Translations under genes and position numbers: made by a program | Notes under the pieces: model-generated | Databases searched by the model: none | The model's input: only the letters and a program-made list of their open reading frames with translations | Told to the model about the DNA's origin: nothing | Shown: positions 28,164 through 37,014 of the stretch, one piece after another | How the letters are laid out: the number at the start of each line of letters is the position of its first letter | Numbering within the stretch: position 1 is the first letter of the stretch | Origin: Chelativorans xinjiangensis | Lineage (GTDB): Bacteria; Pseudomonadota; Alphaproteobacteria; Rhizobiales; Rhizobiaceae | Assembly (NCBI RefSeq): GCF_009812055.1 | Contig: NZ_WQNH01000005.1 | Location: 139,310 to 203,309 of the forward strand | Direction: 5' to 3' | Length of the DNA: 64,000 nucleotides

Positions 28164-28994
28164 ATGGACGGGAGTGCGGCAATCGAGCAAGATCGCGTGG
28201 CTCTGAAGCGCATCGTGGCTTCGCTCGTGGCCATGGCCGGGCTGGCCGTGGGGCCTGATGGCGAGGCGCCAGCCGAAGGCGAGCCGCAAAGCACACTGCC
28301 TCGCCATCTCTGGCGCGCCATCCTCCGCCTGCTGCGCCCGGCCGAGGCCGCCGCGCGGCGGCTGGTCATCGCGGCCGCGCGGGGCCTGGTCGTCTCTCTG
28401 CCGCCGCCGCGCGAACAGGGGCAGAGGCCCGCGACCTCGGCGCCGTTCCTGCGCAGCCTCGGCATCGCCGTGATGGCCTCGCCCGCCGACCTGTCCGCCG
28501 CAGCGCGCAGAGCGAAGGCGGAAGCCAGGCGCGCCGCAGCAAGCGCCCGTCCGCGAACCTTGAGCCTGCCGCTCTTCGACCCGCTGCGGATTTCCCTGAG
28601 CCCCGAGCTTGCCGAAGGGGGGCGCCATGGGCCCGCGCGCGCTGTCCCGCGCATCCTGTTTCCCGGCCTCATCGAGCCGTCGCCCCTGCCGCGGCCGCCC
28701 TCGCGCGAGGATCCCGTCAGCGCGGCGTGCCTTGGCCGGCGGCTGGCGGCGCTCACAGCCGCCCTCGACGATCTGCCGGGGCAGGCCATGCGCTTTGCCC
28801 GCTGGAAGGCGCGCCGCGATCTGGGGCTTACGCGCCGCGTCGCCCCGCTGCGCGGCGGCCGGCCGCCCGGCGGCCGGCTCGCCCGCTTCGAGCCGACAGG
28901 CTACCGCCTCCGCAACGTGCGCGAGGTCGACGAGATCCTCGTGCACGCCCATTCGCTGGCCGTGGAGGCGCTGGAGAGCCCCGATACGTCGTGA
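28164..28994 (+). CDS. Conserved hypothetical protein (Rhizobiales type)
   Basis: 276 aa with GGAGG before the ATG. It has a helical N-terminal region (LPRHLWRAILRLLRPAEAAA and RRLVIAAARGLVV), a Pro/Arg-rich middle, and a C-terminal segment ending VREVDEILVHAHSLAVEALE. The family appears restricted to Rhizobiales; function unknown. Oddity: around 28608-28634 the coding sequence contains the mini-palindrome CCCGAGCTTGCCGAAGG (encoding SPELAEGG), which also occurs in intergenic repeats, suggesting an insertion tolerated in frame. Confidence 0.72.
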   Translation: MDGSAAIEQDRVALKRIVASLVAMAGLAVGPDGEAPAEGEPQSTLPRHLWRAILRLLRPAEAAARRLVIAAARGLVVSLPPPREQGQRPATSAPFLRSLGIAVMASPADLSAAARRAKAEARRAAASARPRTLSLPLFDPLRISLSPELAEGGRHGPARAVPRILFPGLIEPSPLPRPPSREDPVSAACLGRRLAALTAALDDLPGQAMRFARWKARRDLGLTRRVAPLRGGRPPGGRLARFEPTGYRLRNVREVDEILVHAHSLAVEALESPDTS

Positions 28995-29158
28995 GGCGGG
29001 CGGCGCGTTCGGAGAGTCGGGCATTTTGGCCGCCCGTCTTCTCGGTTCTTTGACATAGCCCGGCTTCGTATGAAGCGCGGCAACGGATAAGCGTGCCTTC
29101 GCTTCGGCGCCACCTTTCGGAAGTGCGCGCCAGCGCGCTCGATGCGCCCCGTCCCTAG

Positions 29159-30739
29159 CTATCCGAACGCGTCGAGGAACAGGAAAATGCCGCCGGCGAG
29201 CGCGGCCGCGGCCGGTACGGTGGTTATCCAGGCGGCGACGATGGTGCGCACGTGCGCCCGGCGCACCAGCTTGCGGCGGACGATTTCCTCGCCCGAAACG
29301 CCGGCCACGCCGTTCTCCTCGTTTTCGAACAGGACATGGAACGGTCCGATTTTGCTGCCCGCCGGGCTGCCCGCCGCCCGGACGTTCTTCACCTTCAGCC
29401 CCTTGCGCTCCAGATAGGCGCGGCGGCGTTTGGAGCGGGCGGTATACCACTCGCGGAAGAAACCGACACCGAAGACCGCGCCCACGGCCGTATGGGTGGA
29501 GCTTATGGGCAGGCCGAGGCCGGAGGCGATGATCACGGTGATCGCCGCCGACAGCGCCACGCAGAAGGCGCGCATGGGGTTGAGCTTGGTGATCTGCTCG
29601 CCCACCATGCGGATGAGCTTCGGCCCGAACAGCACCAGGCCAAGCGAAATGCCGAAGGCGCCGATCACCATCACCCACAGCGGAATGGCCACCGTGGTGG
29701 TCACCGCGCCGGCTTCCGCGGTGAAGACGATGGCGGCCAGCGGCCCCACCGCGTTGGCCACGTCGTTGGCGCCGTGGGCGAAGGACAGAAGGGCCGCCGA
29801 GATGACCAGCGGCAGTTTGAACAGGCGCCGGAGCGACTGGTTGCGGTTCTCCATGCCCTCCGATACGCGGCGCACATGGACGTGGGCCAGCGCCCAGAAG
29901 AGCGCAAAGGCGCCGACGCCGAGGGCGGCGATCGTGCCGTTGTCGATGCTCACCACCTTCTTCAGCCCCTTGGTGGCCAGATAGGCGGTGAAGGCGCCCG
30001 CCATGACGGCGATCAGCAGCGGCACCCAGCGGCGCGCGGCGGTGATCTTGTCGTCCTGATAGATGATCGCCGTCTTGACGAAGGCAAGGAACAGGGCGGC
30101 GATAAGGCCACCCATGACGGGCGAGACGACCCAGCTTGCGGCGATCTGCGCCATGGTAGGCCAATGGACGGTGGAAAAGCCGGCCGCGGCGATGCCCGCA
30201 CCCATGACGCCGCCGACCACCGAGTGCGTGGTGGAGACGGGTGCGCCGATCCAGGTCGCCAGGTTCACCCACAGGGCGGACGAGATGAGGGCGGCCATCA
30301 TGGCGCGGATGAAGATGTCCGGGCTTGCCACGGATTCCGGCGCGATGATGCCCTTGGAGATGGTGCCCACCACGTCGCCGCCGGCGATCAGCGCGCCCGC
30401 GGTCTCGAAGATGGCGGCGATGACGAGGGCGCCGGTGAGCGTCAGCGCCTTGGCGCCGACGGCGGGGCCGACATTGTTGGCAACGTCGTTGGCACCGATG
30501 TTGAGCGCCATATAGGCGCCGATGGCGGCAGCGGCGATGATGATGACGGCGCGCGGCTCGCCGATCACGTAGACGGAGGCGAAGACGGCGGCCAGCGCCA
30601 GGAAGAGAAGGCCCAGCCCCGGCGCCACGAGGCCGCGCGCGACAAGGCTCGTCGCCTCCTCGACGTGGACCAGCTTGTCCAGGTCCTTGTCGAGGGTGCG
30701 TTTTTTCACTCTGGCGGTGCTGTCGGTCGTCGAGGCCAT
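29159..30739 (-). CDS. pit: PiT family inorganic phosphate transporter
   Basis: 526 aa inner-membrane permease with 10-12 helices that imports phosphate as metal-phosphate by proton symport. The duplicated family signature is intact: NIGANDVANNVGPAVG in the N-half and FAHGANDVANAVGPLA in the C-half. A charged cytoplasmic N-terminus (about 40 residues) and a central loop, YQDDKITAARRW, are seen. A C-terminal loop with ENGVAGVSGEEIVRRK precedes the last helix. No phoU-like gene is adjacent. It is low-affinity constitutive uptake in relatives. Confidence 0.95.
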   Translation of the reverse strand: MASTTDSTARVKKRTLDKDLDKLVHVEEATSLVARGLVAPGLGLLFLALAAVFASVYVIGEPRAVIIIAAAAIGAYMALNIGANDVANNVGPAVGAKALTLTGALVIAAIFETAGALIAGGDVVGTISKGIIAPESVASPDIFIRAMMAALISSALWVNLATWIGAPVSTTHSVVGGVMGAGIAAAGFSTVHWPTMAQIAASWVVSPVMGGLIAALFLAFVKTAIIYQDDKITAARRWVPLLIAVMAGAFTAYLATKGLKKVVSIDNGTIAALGVGAFALFWALAHVHVRRVSEGMENRNQSLRRLFKLPLVISAALLSFAHGANDVANAVGPLAAIVFTAEAGAVTTTVAIPLWVMVIGAFGISLGLVLFGPKLIRMVGEQITKLNPMRAFCVALSAAITVIIASGLGLPISSTHTAVGAVFGVGFFREWYTARSKRRRAYLERKGLKVKNVRAAGSPAGSKIGPFHVLFENEENGVAGVSGEEIVRRKLVRRAHVRTIVAAWITTVPAAAALAGGIFLFLDAFG

Positions 30740-30898
30740 CTCAGGTTCCAGCGGCCGTTGGCGTCTTGCTACCGCAAAGCGCCCCGGGCATCGAATGGTT
30801 CCCCCGAGCAGCCTTTACGCTGCACGGATACAGACCGCGTAGGCAAAGCGGGAGGCCGGCACAAGTATCGGGACGACATTAACCGTGAAAATGGCGAA

Positions 30899-31390
30899 TC
30901 AGGCGGCGATTTCCCGTGGATGACCGTCGAAGGCGGCGATGAGCCCGGCCAGATCCGGCTCCTTAACCATGGCGGCGGCCTCTTCCGGTGTCACCCAGCG
31001 GCGGGTGCGCTCCTTCTTTTCCGGCCAGCGCGCGGCCTCCCGCTTCACCTGGAGCGGGAAGACAGCGACCTCGCAGCGCCAGGTGAGGCCGCTCTCCATT
31101 TCCTTGCCGTAGAAGTAGCGGCCGATCTCCGTCTTCGCCATCGACCCCTCGACGCCGGCTTCCTCGCGCGCCTCGCGCGCCGCCGTGCCGGCCAGGCTTT
31201 CGCTTGCTTCCGGCCAGCCCTTGGGCAGGACCCAGCGGCCGGTGCCCCGGCTCGTCACCAGCAGCACCTCGATCCGGTCGCCCTCCCGCCGCCACGGCAA
31301 AGCCGCCGCCTGCACGCGCGGCGGATTGCCGCCGAAAAGGCGGCGCAGGCGCTCGGTAAGGCCGATCCGTGTGGCGTGGGTAAAGATCAT
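30899..31390 (-). CDS. NUDIX hydrolase
   Basis: 163 aa. The Nudix box lies at about 58-80: GWPEASESLAGTAAREAREEAG, including the REAREEAG metal-binding helix. The preceding strand WVLPKGW and the upstream RVQAAALPWRR resemble diphosphoinositol-polyphosphate/diadenosine polyphosphate hydrolases of the DIPP subgroup. It would cleave a nucleoside- or inositol-diphosphate bond with Mg2+. It lies between pit and gpt, same strand, with gaps of about 150 bp on each side. Confidence 0.92.
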   Translation of the reverse strand: MIFTHATRIGLTERLRRLFGGNPPRVQAAALPWRREGDRIEVLLVTSRGTGRWVLPKGWPEASESLAGTAAREAREEAGVEGSMAKTEIGRYFYGKEMESGLTWRCEVAVFPLQVKREAARWPEKKERTRRWVTPEEAAAMVKEPDLAGLIAAFDGHPREIAA

Positions 31391-31537
31391 CCGTTCACCA
31401 TCCGGCGCGCTTCTCGCAACGAGAATCGCTCAAGAGTCTACCATCTTTCCCTGAAAATATGTCGCAATGAGAGGCAGACAAGGAAAAGCGGGGCCGGAGC
31501 GCCCCTTCGACCGGACGTTCTGACGGCTGCGGCGGCG

Positions 31538-32035
31538 TCAGCCGATATGGTCATCCGCTATGGGTTTCTGGTAGGAAAAACCCAGATCCCAGGGAAAATA
31601 GATCCAGGTATCTTGGCTGACCTCGGTGATGAAGGTGTCGACCAGCGGGCGCCCCTTGGGCTTTGCATAAACGGTGGCGAAGTGCGCCTTGGGGATCATC
31701 GCGCGCACGATGGCCGCCGTCTTGCCGGTGTCCGTCAGGTCGTCGACGATGAGGATATCCTCGCCCTCGTTTTCCAGCAGCGCCGGCGTGATCTCCTTGA
31801 GGATGTTGAGTTCGCCCTGCTCGGTATAGTCGTGATAGGAGGCCACGCACACGGTCTCGATCAGGCGTATGCCGAGTTCGCGCGAGATCACCGCCGCCGG
31901 CACCAGCCCGCCGCGGGTGATGCACACGATCGCTTTCCAGCGGCCGTTGACGCTGGAAAGCCGCCATGCAAGCGCCCGCGCGTCGCGGTGAAACTGGTCC
32001 CACGAGACGGGAAAGGCTTTTTCGGGAAGGGACAT
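31538..32035 (-). CDS. gpt: Xanthine phosphoribosyltransferase
   Basis: 165 aa type I phosphoribosyltransferase for purine salvage: xanthine (and guanine) plus PRPP to XMP/GMP. The PRPP-binding loop [14 protein letters not shown] (about 94-107) is canonical. [22 protein letters not shown] and the C-terminal TWIYFPWD, which contacts the base, match Gpt. The ATG at 32035 has GGAG ten bases upstream; a GTG three codons earlier is an alternative. Cytoplasmic or membrane-associated. Confidence 0.95.
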   Translation of the reverse strand: MSLPEKAFPVSWDQFHRDARALAWRLSSVNGRWKAIVCITRGGLVPAAVISRELGIRLIETVCVASYHDYTEQGELNILKEITPALLENEGEDILIVDDLTDTGKTAAIVRAMIPKAHFATVYAKPKGRPLVDTFITEVSQDTWIYFPWDLGFSYQKPIADDHIG

Positions 32036-32155
32036 CTTGCGCACTCCGCTGCGACGCGTGCCGCGCCGGGAATGCAGGGGGAATTAGCCGGAAAGGGGGG
32101 TGAAGCGCAAGGGCGCGCTGGAAGACGGTTCATCGTCGTGCAGCCGGGAAAGCGT

Positions 32156-32581
32156 CTAGTCGTTGCGGACGAACCGGAGGACGCCGGCGAGGCCGCTGTC
32201 CTTCCCTCCGTCGGAGGGGTGGTTGACGCCGTCGTTTACCGGCACCTCGTCGAAGTCGAAGGGGCTGATCCCGTCGAGGCAGGCGACGTTGACGCCGCAC
32301 TCGTTGGGGTTCGAGCGCCGCTGGTGATGGGTATAGATGCCGCACTTCGAGCAGAAGTAGTGTTTCGCCGTCCCGGTGTTGAACTGGTAGAGGTTGAGCG
32401 CGTCTTCGCCCGCAAGGATGTCGATGCCGTCGAGACCGGCCGTAACGGCGACGGCGCCGCGCATCGCGCAATAGGAGCATGTGCAGCGGCGGGCGCTGTG
32501 GAGACCGTCCGTCAGCCGGACGCGGAAGCGCACGGCACCGCAGTGGCACGCGCCGTCGATTTCGGTGATGTCGCGGTCCAT
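32156..32581 (-). CDS. GFA family zinc protein (glutathione-dependent formaldehyde-activating-like)
   Basis: 141 aa with the zinc-binding cysteines of the Gfa/CENP-V family: CHCGAVRF (12-19), CTCSYCAMRG (33-42) and YFCSKCGIYTHH (75-86). Family members include a protein proposed to speed S-hydroxymethylglutathione formation, but most paralogues lack proven activity. A link to formaldehyde made by sarcosine and dimethylglycine oxidation 10 kb away is possible but unsupported by operon structure. Confidence 0.9.
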   Translation of the reverse strand: MDRDITEIDGACHCGAVRFRVRLTDGLHSARRCTCSYCAMRGAVAVTAGLDGIDILAGEDALNLYQFNTGTAKHYFCSKCGIYTHHQRRSNPNECGVNVACLDGISPFDFDEVPVNDGVNHPSDGGKDSGLAGVLRFVRND

Positions 32582-32649
32582 CGGCAGCCTCCATCGTTAC
32601 CGGCATTGCCGGTAGCAGATAAGCGGGCGGCCATCAAACGGATGAGCTT

Positions 32650-33492
32650 CTACCGCGCCATCAGAACCGGCGCCGTCATCGACTGCAGCATGGTGCGGGT
32701 GACGCCGCCGAAGACGAATTCGGTGAGCCTGGAGCGGCCGAAAGCACCCATGACCAGGAGATCGGCATCCGTTTCGGCCAGCCGGTTGGCGATGACGTCG
32801 CCATGCGACAGGCCGGCCGAGTGCTCGGCCCGCGTCGTCACATCGAGGCCGTAGCGGGCGAGCGAGGCGGCGATGGCCGCCCCCGCAAGGCCTGCGTCCT
32901 GCTGCAAGGTATCGCGGGCGTCGACGGTCAGCACCTCGACCTTGCCGGCCTCCTTCATGAGCGGCAGGGCGTCGAAGGCGGCGCGGGAGGCCTCCTTGCT
33001 GCCGTTCCAGGCCAGGACCACCTCCCTGAAAGGAACGCTACGGCCCTTGAAGGTGTAAGGGACGAGCAGGACGGGGCGGCCGCTTTCGAAGATCAGCGCC
33101 TCGACGTCGGCTGCCATGCGGCTGTCGGCGTCGGGATCGTTCTGCTGGACGATCACCAGATCGGCGGTACGCGCGCTCTCGATGCCGGAGACGGCCGAAT
33201 CGCCTGAAACGCTTTCATAACCGCGCCATTCCGCCGCCAGGCCCTCGGCCTTCGCACGCTCCTCGAAGATGGCGCGCAGCCTGGCGTGCCGGTCGGCCGC
33301 CTCCGCTTCCATATCGAGGGAAAAGTCGGCGATCGGCCCGCCCATGGGGCTGGCCATGGCAATGGGCAGCGCCTCGGCGTGGAGGCCGATGACGTGGCTG
33401 TTGTAGCGCGCGGCGAAGGGCAGGGCGAAATCCAGCACCCGCGGCGTGTCGGCCTCGCTTTGCAGGATGACGAGCAGTGTCTTGTAGACCAT
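32650..33492 (-). CDS. Tandem universal stress protein (UspA family)
   Basis: About 280 aa with two Usp domains: the first from MVYKTLLVILQSEADTPRVL, the second from SVPFREVVLAWNGSKEASRA (about residue 155). The C-terminal ATP-binding loop LVMGAFGRSRLTEFVFGGVTRTML carries the G-2x-G-9x-G-S/T pattern. The start MVYK at 33492 has GGAGG upstream; a Met four codons earlier is also possible. It is cytoplasmic and usually induced by stress or growth arrest. Confidence 0.92.
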   Translation of the reverse strand: MVYKTLLVILQSEADTPRVLDFALPFAARYNSHVIGLHAEALPIAMASPMGGPIADFSLDMEAEAADRHARLRAIFEERAKAEGLAAEWRGYESVSGDSAVSGIESARTADLVIVQQNDPDADSRMAADVEALIFESGRPVLLVPYTFKGRSVPFREVVLAWNGSKEASRAAFDALPLMKEAGKVEVLTVDARDTLQQDAGLAGAAIAASLARYGLDVTTRAEHSAGLSHGDVIANRLAETDADLLVMGAFGRSRLTEFVFGGVTRTMLQSMTAPVLMAR

Positions 33493-33575
33493 CTGGGCCT
33501 CCATGGATGGCGACGTGGAGCGCCATTATGGCCGGCGCGCCCGCATTCGCCTTGCCCTATGTCAACGGCGCCGGC

Positions 33576-34316
33576 TCAATTTCGTTTCAGCAGGGCCTCC
33601 AACATCTCCTCGACCGCATTCTTCGCCGCCTTCAGCGCCTCTTCGGAGCGGGAGCGGATGACGATCTCGGTCCAGAACCGGCCGTCCTCGTATTTCGGAT
33701 AGGAGCCGATGATGGTCTCGCCGTGCGCCTTCTGGATGTCGCCCAGCGGGCCGCCGATCGTGCCTTCGGGCAATGGCGAGGGGACGGCGACGGAGATGAG
33801 CTTGGCACCTGTCTTCAGGCCCGGGATCACGCTGTCGAGCATGGCCTGGAAGATGGCCGGCACACCCGCCATCACGTAGACGTTGCCAATGGAAAAGCCC
33901 GGCGCCACGGAGATCGGATTGGCGATATGCGCGGCACCCTCAGGCATGCGCGCCATGCGCTTGCGCGCTTCGGAGAATTCGATGCCGCGCCTGGCGAAAT
34001 GCTCTTCCAGAAGACGGTAGGCCTCAGGATCGTAACCGCAGGGCACGCCGAAGGCGGCGGCGATGGCGTCGGCCGTGATGTCGTCGTGGGTGGGGCCGAT
34101 GCCGCCCGTGGTGAAGACATAGGTGTTGCGGGCGCGCAGCGTATTGACCGCCTCGACGATGGCTTCCTGGTCGTCGGCAACGACGCGCGCTTCCCTGAGA
34201 TCGATGCCGACGGCCGTCAGCATGTCGGCCAGATGCCCGATGTTCCTGTCCTTGGTGCGGCCGGACAGGATTTCGTCGCCGATCACCACCATTGCCGCCG
34301 TAACGATTTCGCTCAT
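33576..34316 (-). CDS. CinA-type molybdopterin-binding domain protein
   Basis: 246 aa. The MoaB/MogA-like fold shows IGDEILSGRTKDRNIGHLAD near the N-terminus and FTTGGIGPTHDDITADAIA (about 69-87), the family's phosphate/molybdopterin-binding signature. The C-terminal amidase domain of full-length CinA is absent. This short form is common in alphaproteobacteria and is named competence/damage-inducible protein A, although the COG1058 domain has ADP-ribose pyrophosphatase activity in some relatives. No competence genes are nearby. Confidence 0.92.
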   Translation of the reverse strand: MSEIVTAAMVVIGDEILSGRTKDRNIGHLADMLTAVGIDLREARVVADDQEAIVEAVNTLRARNTYVFTTGGIGPTHDDITADAIAAAFGVPCGYDPEAYRLLEEHFARRGIEFSEARKRMARMPEGAAHIANPISVAPGFSIGNVYVMAGVPAIFQAMLDSVIPGLKTGAKLISVAVPSPLPEGTIGGPLGDIQKAHGETIIGSYPKYEDGRFWTEIVIRSRSEEALKAAKNAVEEMLEALLKRN

Positions 34317-34495
34317 CGCGCGTTTCTCCGTGAACCTTCGTCAGATAGCCGCATCGCGCTTCTGCGGCAATGGACGGCAAATGGTGAACACTGTGTCGAC
34401 CAACAATGGCGTTCCATTGCCCGCCGCTGCGCCTAAATCGGACGGGGGCGCCGCATCCGGCGCCGCCCATGAGATTTCCAAGGAGCAGGAAGACG

Positions 34496-35095
34496 ATGGC
34501 GAAGATTTTGGTTCTTTACTATTCGAGCTGGGGCCACATGGAGCAGATGGCGCGGGCGGCGGCAGCGGGCGCGCGCGAGGCAGGCGCCGATGTGACGGTC
34601 AAGCGGGTGCCCGAACTGGTGCCCGAGGAGGTGGCCAAGGCCGCCGGTTACAAGCTCGACCAGGAAGCGCCGGTGGCTGAGCCGCTGGAGGTGGCCGACT
34701 ATGACGGCATCATCTTCGGCATACCGACGCGCTTCGGCCTCATGTCCTCGCAGATGAAGAATTTCCTCGATCAGATGGGCCCGCTGTGGATGGAAGGCAA
34801 GCTGGTCAACAAGACGGCGACCATCATGAGCTCCACCGCCACCCAGCACGGCGGCGCGGAGATGACGGTGGTGACATCGCAGATCCCCCTGCAGCACCTG
34901 GGCATGATCATCGTACCCCTGTCCTACGCTTATCAGGGCCAGTCGGGCAACGACACGGTGCGTGGCGGCTCACCATACGGCATGACGACGAGCACCAACA
35001 GCGACGGCTCGCGCATGCCCTCCGAGCAGGAGCTGGAGGGCGCGAAGTTCCAGGGCAAGCGGATGGCCGAGATCACCGCGAAGCTGGCGGGCTGA
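34496..35095 (+). CDS. wrbA: NAD(P)H:quinone oxidoreductase WrbA
   Basis: 199 aa flavodoxin-like, FMN-binding enzyme that reduces quinones by two electrons. [17 protein letters not shown] (3-19) is the phosphate-binding loop. [19 protein letters not shown] and the WrbA-specific [12 protein letters not shown] follow, with [17 protein letters not shown] at the dimer interface. AGGAG lies upstream of the ATG. Monocistronic, divergent from the CinA-like gene; cytoplasmic. Confidence 0.97.
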   Translation: MAKILVLYYSSWGHMEQMARAAAAGAREAGADVTVKRVPELVPEEVAKAAGYKLDQEAPVAEPLEVADYDGIIFGIPTRFGLMSSQMKNFLDQMGPLWMEGKLVNKTATIMSSTATQHGGAEMTVVTSQIPLQHLGMIIVPLSYAYQGQSGNDTVRGGSPYGMTTSTNSDGSRMPSEQELEGAKFQGKRMAEITAKLAG

Positions 35096-35362
35096 CTTCC
35101 GGGCTTTTGGGCGGGGCGAGCGGGCGGCCGTCGGGCCGCCCGTTTTCGTGTGGCCTGACCAGCAAATTCGCAGATGCCGGCGCTCCCAAGCGGAGAGACG
35201 TTGAACCGGTCCTCCTACGCCAAGGCTTCGGAGGACACTCCTTCGTCTAACGACCTTCGGGTGACCTGCCACCCGACCTTCAGTCGGCCGAAGCTTAACC
35301 TTGCCTCGATAGCGGCAGGCCAACTTTCGGTCGGCGAAGGCCGAAGCTCGAAGAGCGAAGGG
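35096..35362. repeat. Intergenic stretch rich in short CTTCGG-type palindromes
   Basis: After wrbA a possible GGGCGGCCGTCGGGCCGCCC hairpin (35125-35144) followed by GTTTTCGTG may end the transcript. 35211-35350 then contains several short inverted repeats based on CCAAGGCTTCGGAGG, ACCTTCGGGTGACC and CGGTCGGCGAAGGCCG. These resemble the mosaic repeats common in this order. No gene seen. Confidence 0.5.
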
Positions 35363-35447
35363 TGGTGCGGACGGCGGGGATCGAACCCGCATGGCCGAAG
35401 CCGAGGGATTTTAAGTCCCTTGCGTCTACCAGTTCCGCCACGTCCGC
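35363..35447 (-). tRNA. tRNA-Leu (anticodon UAA)
   Basis: The complement folds as a class II tRNA. The acceptor stem is GCGGACG/CGTCCGC, with discriminator A and an encoded CCA at 35363-35365. The anticodon arm is AGGGA-CTTAAAA-TCCCT with anticodon TAA (complement of 35411-35413). A long variable arm (CGGCTTCGGCC) and a T-arm GCGGGTTCGATCCCCGC follow. The long variable arm and anticodon identify leucine. Confidence 0.97.
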
Positions 35448-35458
35448 ACGCGAAACGC

Positions 35459-35581
35459 CTAGTGGTGCGATCCTGACAGATGGTCCCCATCTGTCAGGAC
35501 AAATCGCCCCACCAGATTAATAGCTTGTGGGCTGACTTTTCCAAACAGATGGGCACCCATCTGTTTGGGTCAGACCACTAG
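35459..35581. mobile_element. MITE-like palindromic element, 123 bp
   Basis: The element begins CTAGTGGTGCGATCCTGACA and ends with GGTCAGACCACTAG, so CTAGTGGT/ACCACTAG form terminal inverted repeats. Internally it holds two hairpins, CCTGACAGATGG-CCATCTGTCAGG and CCAAACAGATGG-CCATCTGTTTGG. A 48-bp relative at 63795-63842 combines one half of each hairpin. It has no coding capacity. It lies 12 bp from the tRNA-Leu gene. The remaining bases up to 35824 hold only the leader of the GGDEF gene. Confidence 0.6.
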
Positions 35582-35824
35582 CCGCAGAACGCGGCGCGAT
35601 CAAGCGATCGTGTGAGGAAGGCGGGGTCTGTCGCGACCCGGCGGAGGATACGGCATCCGGCCGCAAGGGCAGGGCGGCCGTGATTAACTCCGCGTTAGAT
35701 GGGCTGCGCTAATTTGAACCAATTGTCATTCGGGGGTGGCGCGGTGCGGGGCCGCGCCGCCTCCGCAATTTCAGCTTCGTGCCTCGGGCGGGGGCCACGA
35801 CTTCGTGGAAGGTGAAGCAAGGGC

Positions 35825-36898
35825 ATGTCACAAACGGCAAGCGTTTCGGAGGGCAGGGCCGACATTGCCACGACCATCGCGGCCTCCATGCGCCGCATGG
35901 GCGTCGTCGGCCTGCCGCGCAATTACGAAATCTTCTACGAGGTGCTGACCGGCTCCAACCGGGAAATGTGCGACGCCTTCGCCGCGCTCGGCGACCGGCC
36001 CACGCAGGCTGCCCTCGACGAATTGTCGCGCAGGTATTTCGCCCAGAGCAGCCGCCAGGCGATCGTCGAGAACGCCCAGGAGCAGATCGCCGTTCGGGCC
36101 GAGGAAATCCTCGGCCTCCTGGGCCGCGAGCGCACTTCGCTGGAGAAATTCGGCCTCATCCTGGACCAGACCTCCGGCGGCCTCGGCCGCCGGCAGGAGA
36201 TTTCGGGCGATCTGTTGCAGAAGATCGTCGGCATCATGGCGACCGCCACCCAGACCACGCTCGACCAGGGGCGCCAGATCAGCCGGGCGATGGCCGAGAA
36301 GAGCGTCGAACTGGAGAAGGTGAAATCCAAGCTGGAGCAGTACAAGCGCCTGGCCGATACCGATCCGCTCACCAAGATATGGAACCGCCGCGCCTTCGAC
36401 CGCAAGCTGGCCGGCATCTATTCGGATCGGCGGGCGATCATGTTCCACGCCCTGGTCCTGGCCGACATCGACGGTTTCAAGGCTTTCAACGACCGCTACG
36501 GCCATCCCGTGGGCGATCGAATCCTGCAGATGGTGGCGCAACTCATCGATGCCAAGAGCGGGGCAGAAAGCTTCGTGGCGCGCACCGGCGGAGAGGAATT
36601 CGCCGTCGTCGTCGACGGGCTTTCGGAAGCGGCGGCGGAGGAGGCGGCCGAACGCGTGCGCGCGGCGATAAGCGAGGCTGATTTCGTCATCGGCCCGTCC
36701 TCGCGCGGCTTCGGCCCCATCACCATCTCGCTCGGCCTGTGCATGGCCACTGACGCCGGCGATGCCGAGGATCTCTACGCCAAGGCCGACCGCGCGCTCT
36801 ATGCCTCCAAGGTGGGCGGGCGCGACCGTGTCACCCGCTTCTCCACACTTTCTTCCGGCAAGCTGACGAAAAATTGGCTTCTGTACCGGGCCGAATAG
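35825..36898 (+). CDS. Diguanylate cyclase (GGDEF domain)
   Basis: 357 aa soluble protein. A helical N-terminal sensory region (about 1-165) with no transmembrane segment is followed by a short coiled coil and a GGDEF domain from residue 176 (ADTDPLTKIWNRRAFD). The metal-binding ADIDGFKAFNDRYGH and active-site GGEEF (255-259) are intact, so it should make cyclic di-GMP. The product-inhibition RxxD I-site is absent: the expected positions read GAES. A monocistronic gene between the MITE-like element and the OmpA lipoprotein gene. Confidence 0.93.
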   Translation: MSQTASVSEGRADIATTIAASMRRMGVVGLPRNYEIFYEVLTGSNREMCDAFAALGDRPTQAALDELSRRYFAQSSRQAIVENAQEQIAVRAEEILGLLGRERTSLEKFGLILDQTSGGLGRRQEISGDLLQKIVGIMATATQTTLDQGRQISRAMAEKSVELEKVKSKLEQYKRLADTDPLTKIWNRRAFDRKLAGIYSDRRAIMFHALVLADIDGFKAFNDRYGHPVGDRILQMVAQLIDAKSGAESFVARTGGEEFAVVVDGLSEAAAEEAAERVRAAISEADFVIGPSSRGFGPITISLGLCMATDAGDAEDLYAKADRALYASKVGGRDRVTRFSTLSSGKLTKNWLLYRAE

Positions 36899-37014
36899 GG
36901 GCCTTGCCGCATTTCGCCGCATTTGTGTTAAAAGGGCTGCCCCGGGGGACGTTCATTGGGATTCGCCGCGTTTTCGCGGGTGCGGGTCGATATTTGTCAG
37001 GAGAGGACGAGCTT

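Noticed and set aside
27736..28206. A 156-residue rightward open frame in the nrdJ upstream region
   Set aside because: Pro/Arg-rich, no ribosome site, and it overlaps the well-supported start at 28164 in another frame.
32156..32581. The GFA gene as a dedicated formaldehyde-detoxification step for the sarcosine pathway
   Set aside because: It is about 9 kb from soxBDAG among unrelated genes and the family often lacks this activity; no sequence link supports it.
29252..32854. A 1200-residue rightward open frame over pit, NUDIX, gpt and GFA
   Set aside because: Antisense to four recognisable genes and without any motif.
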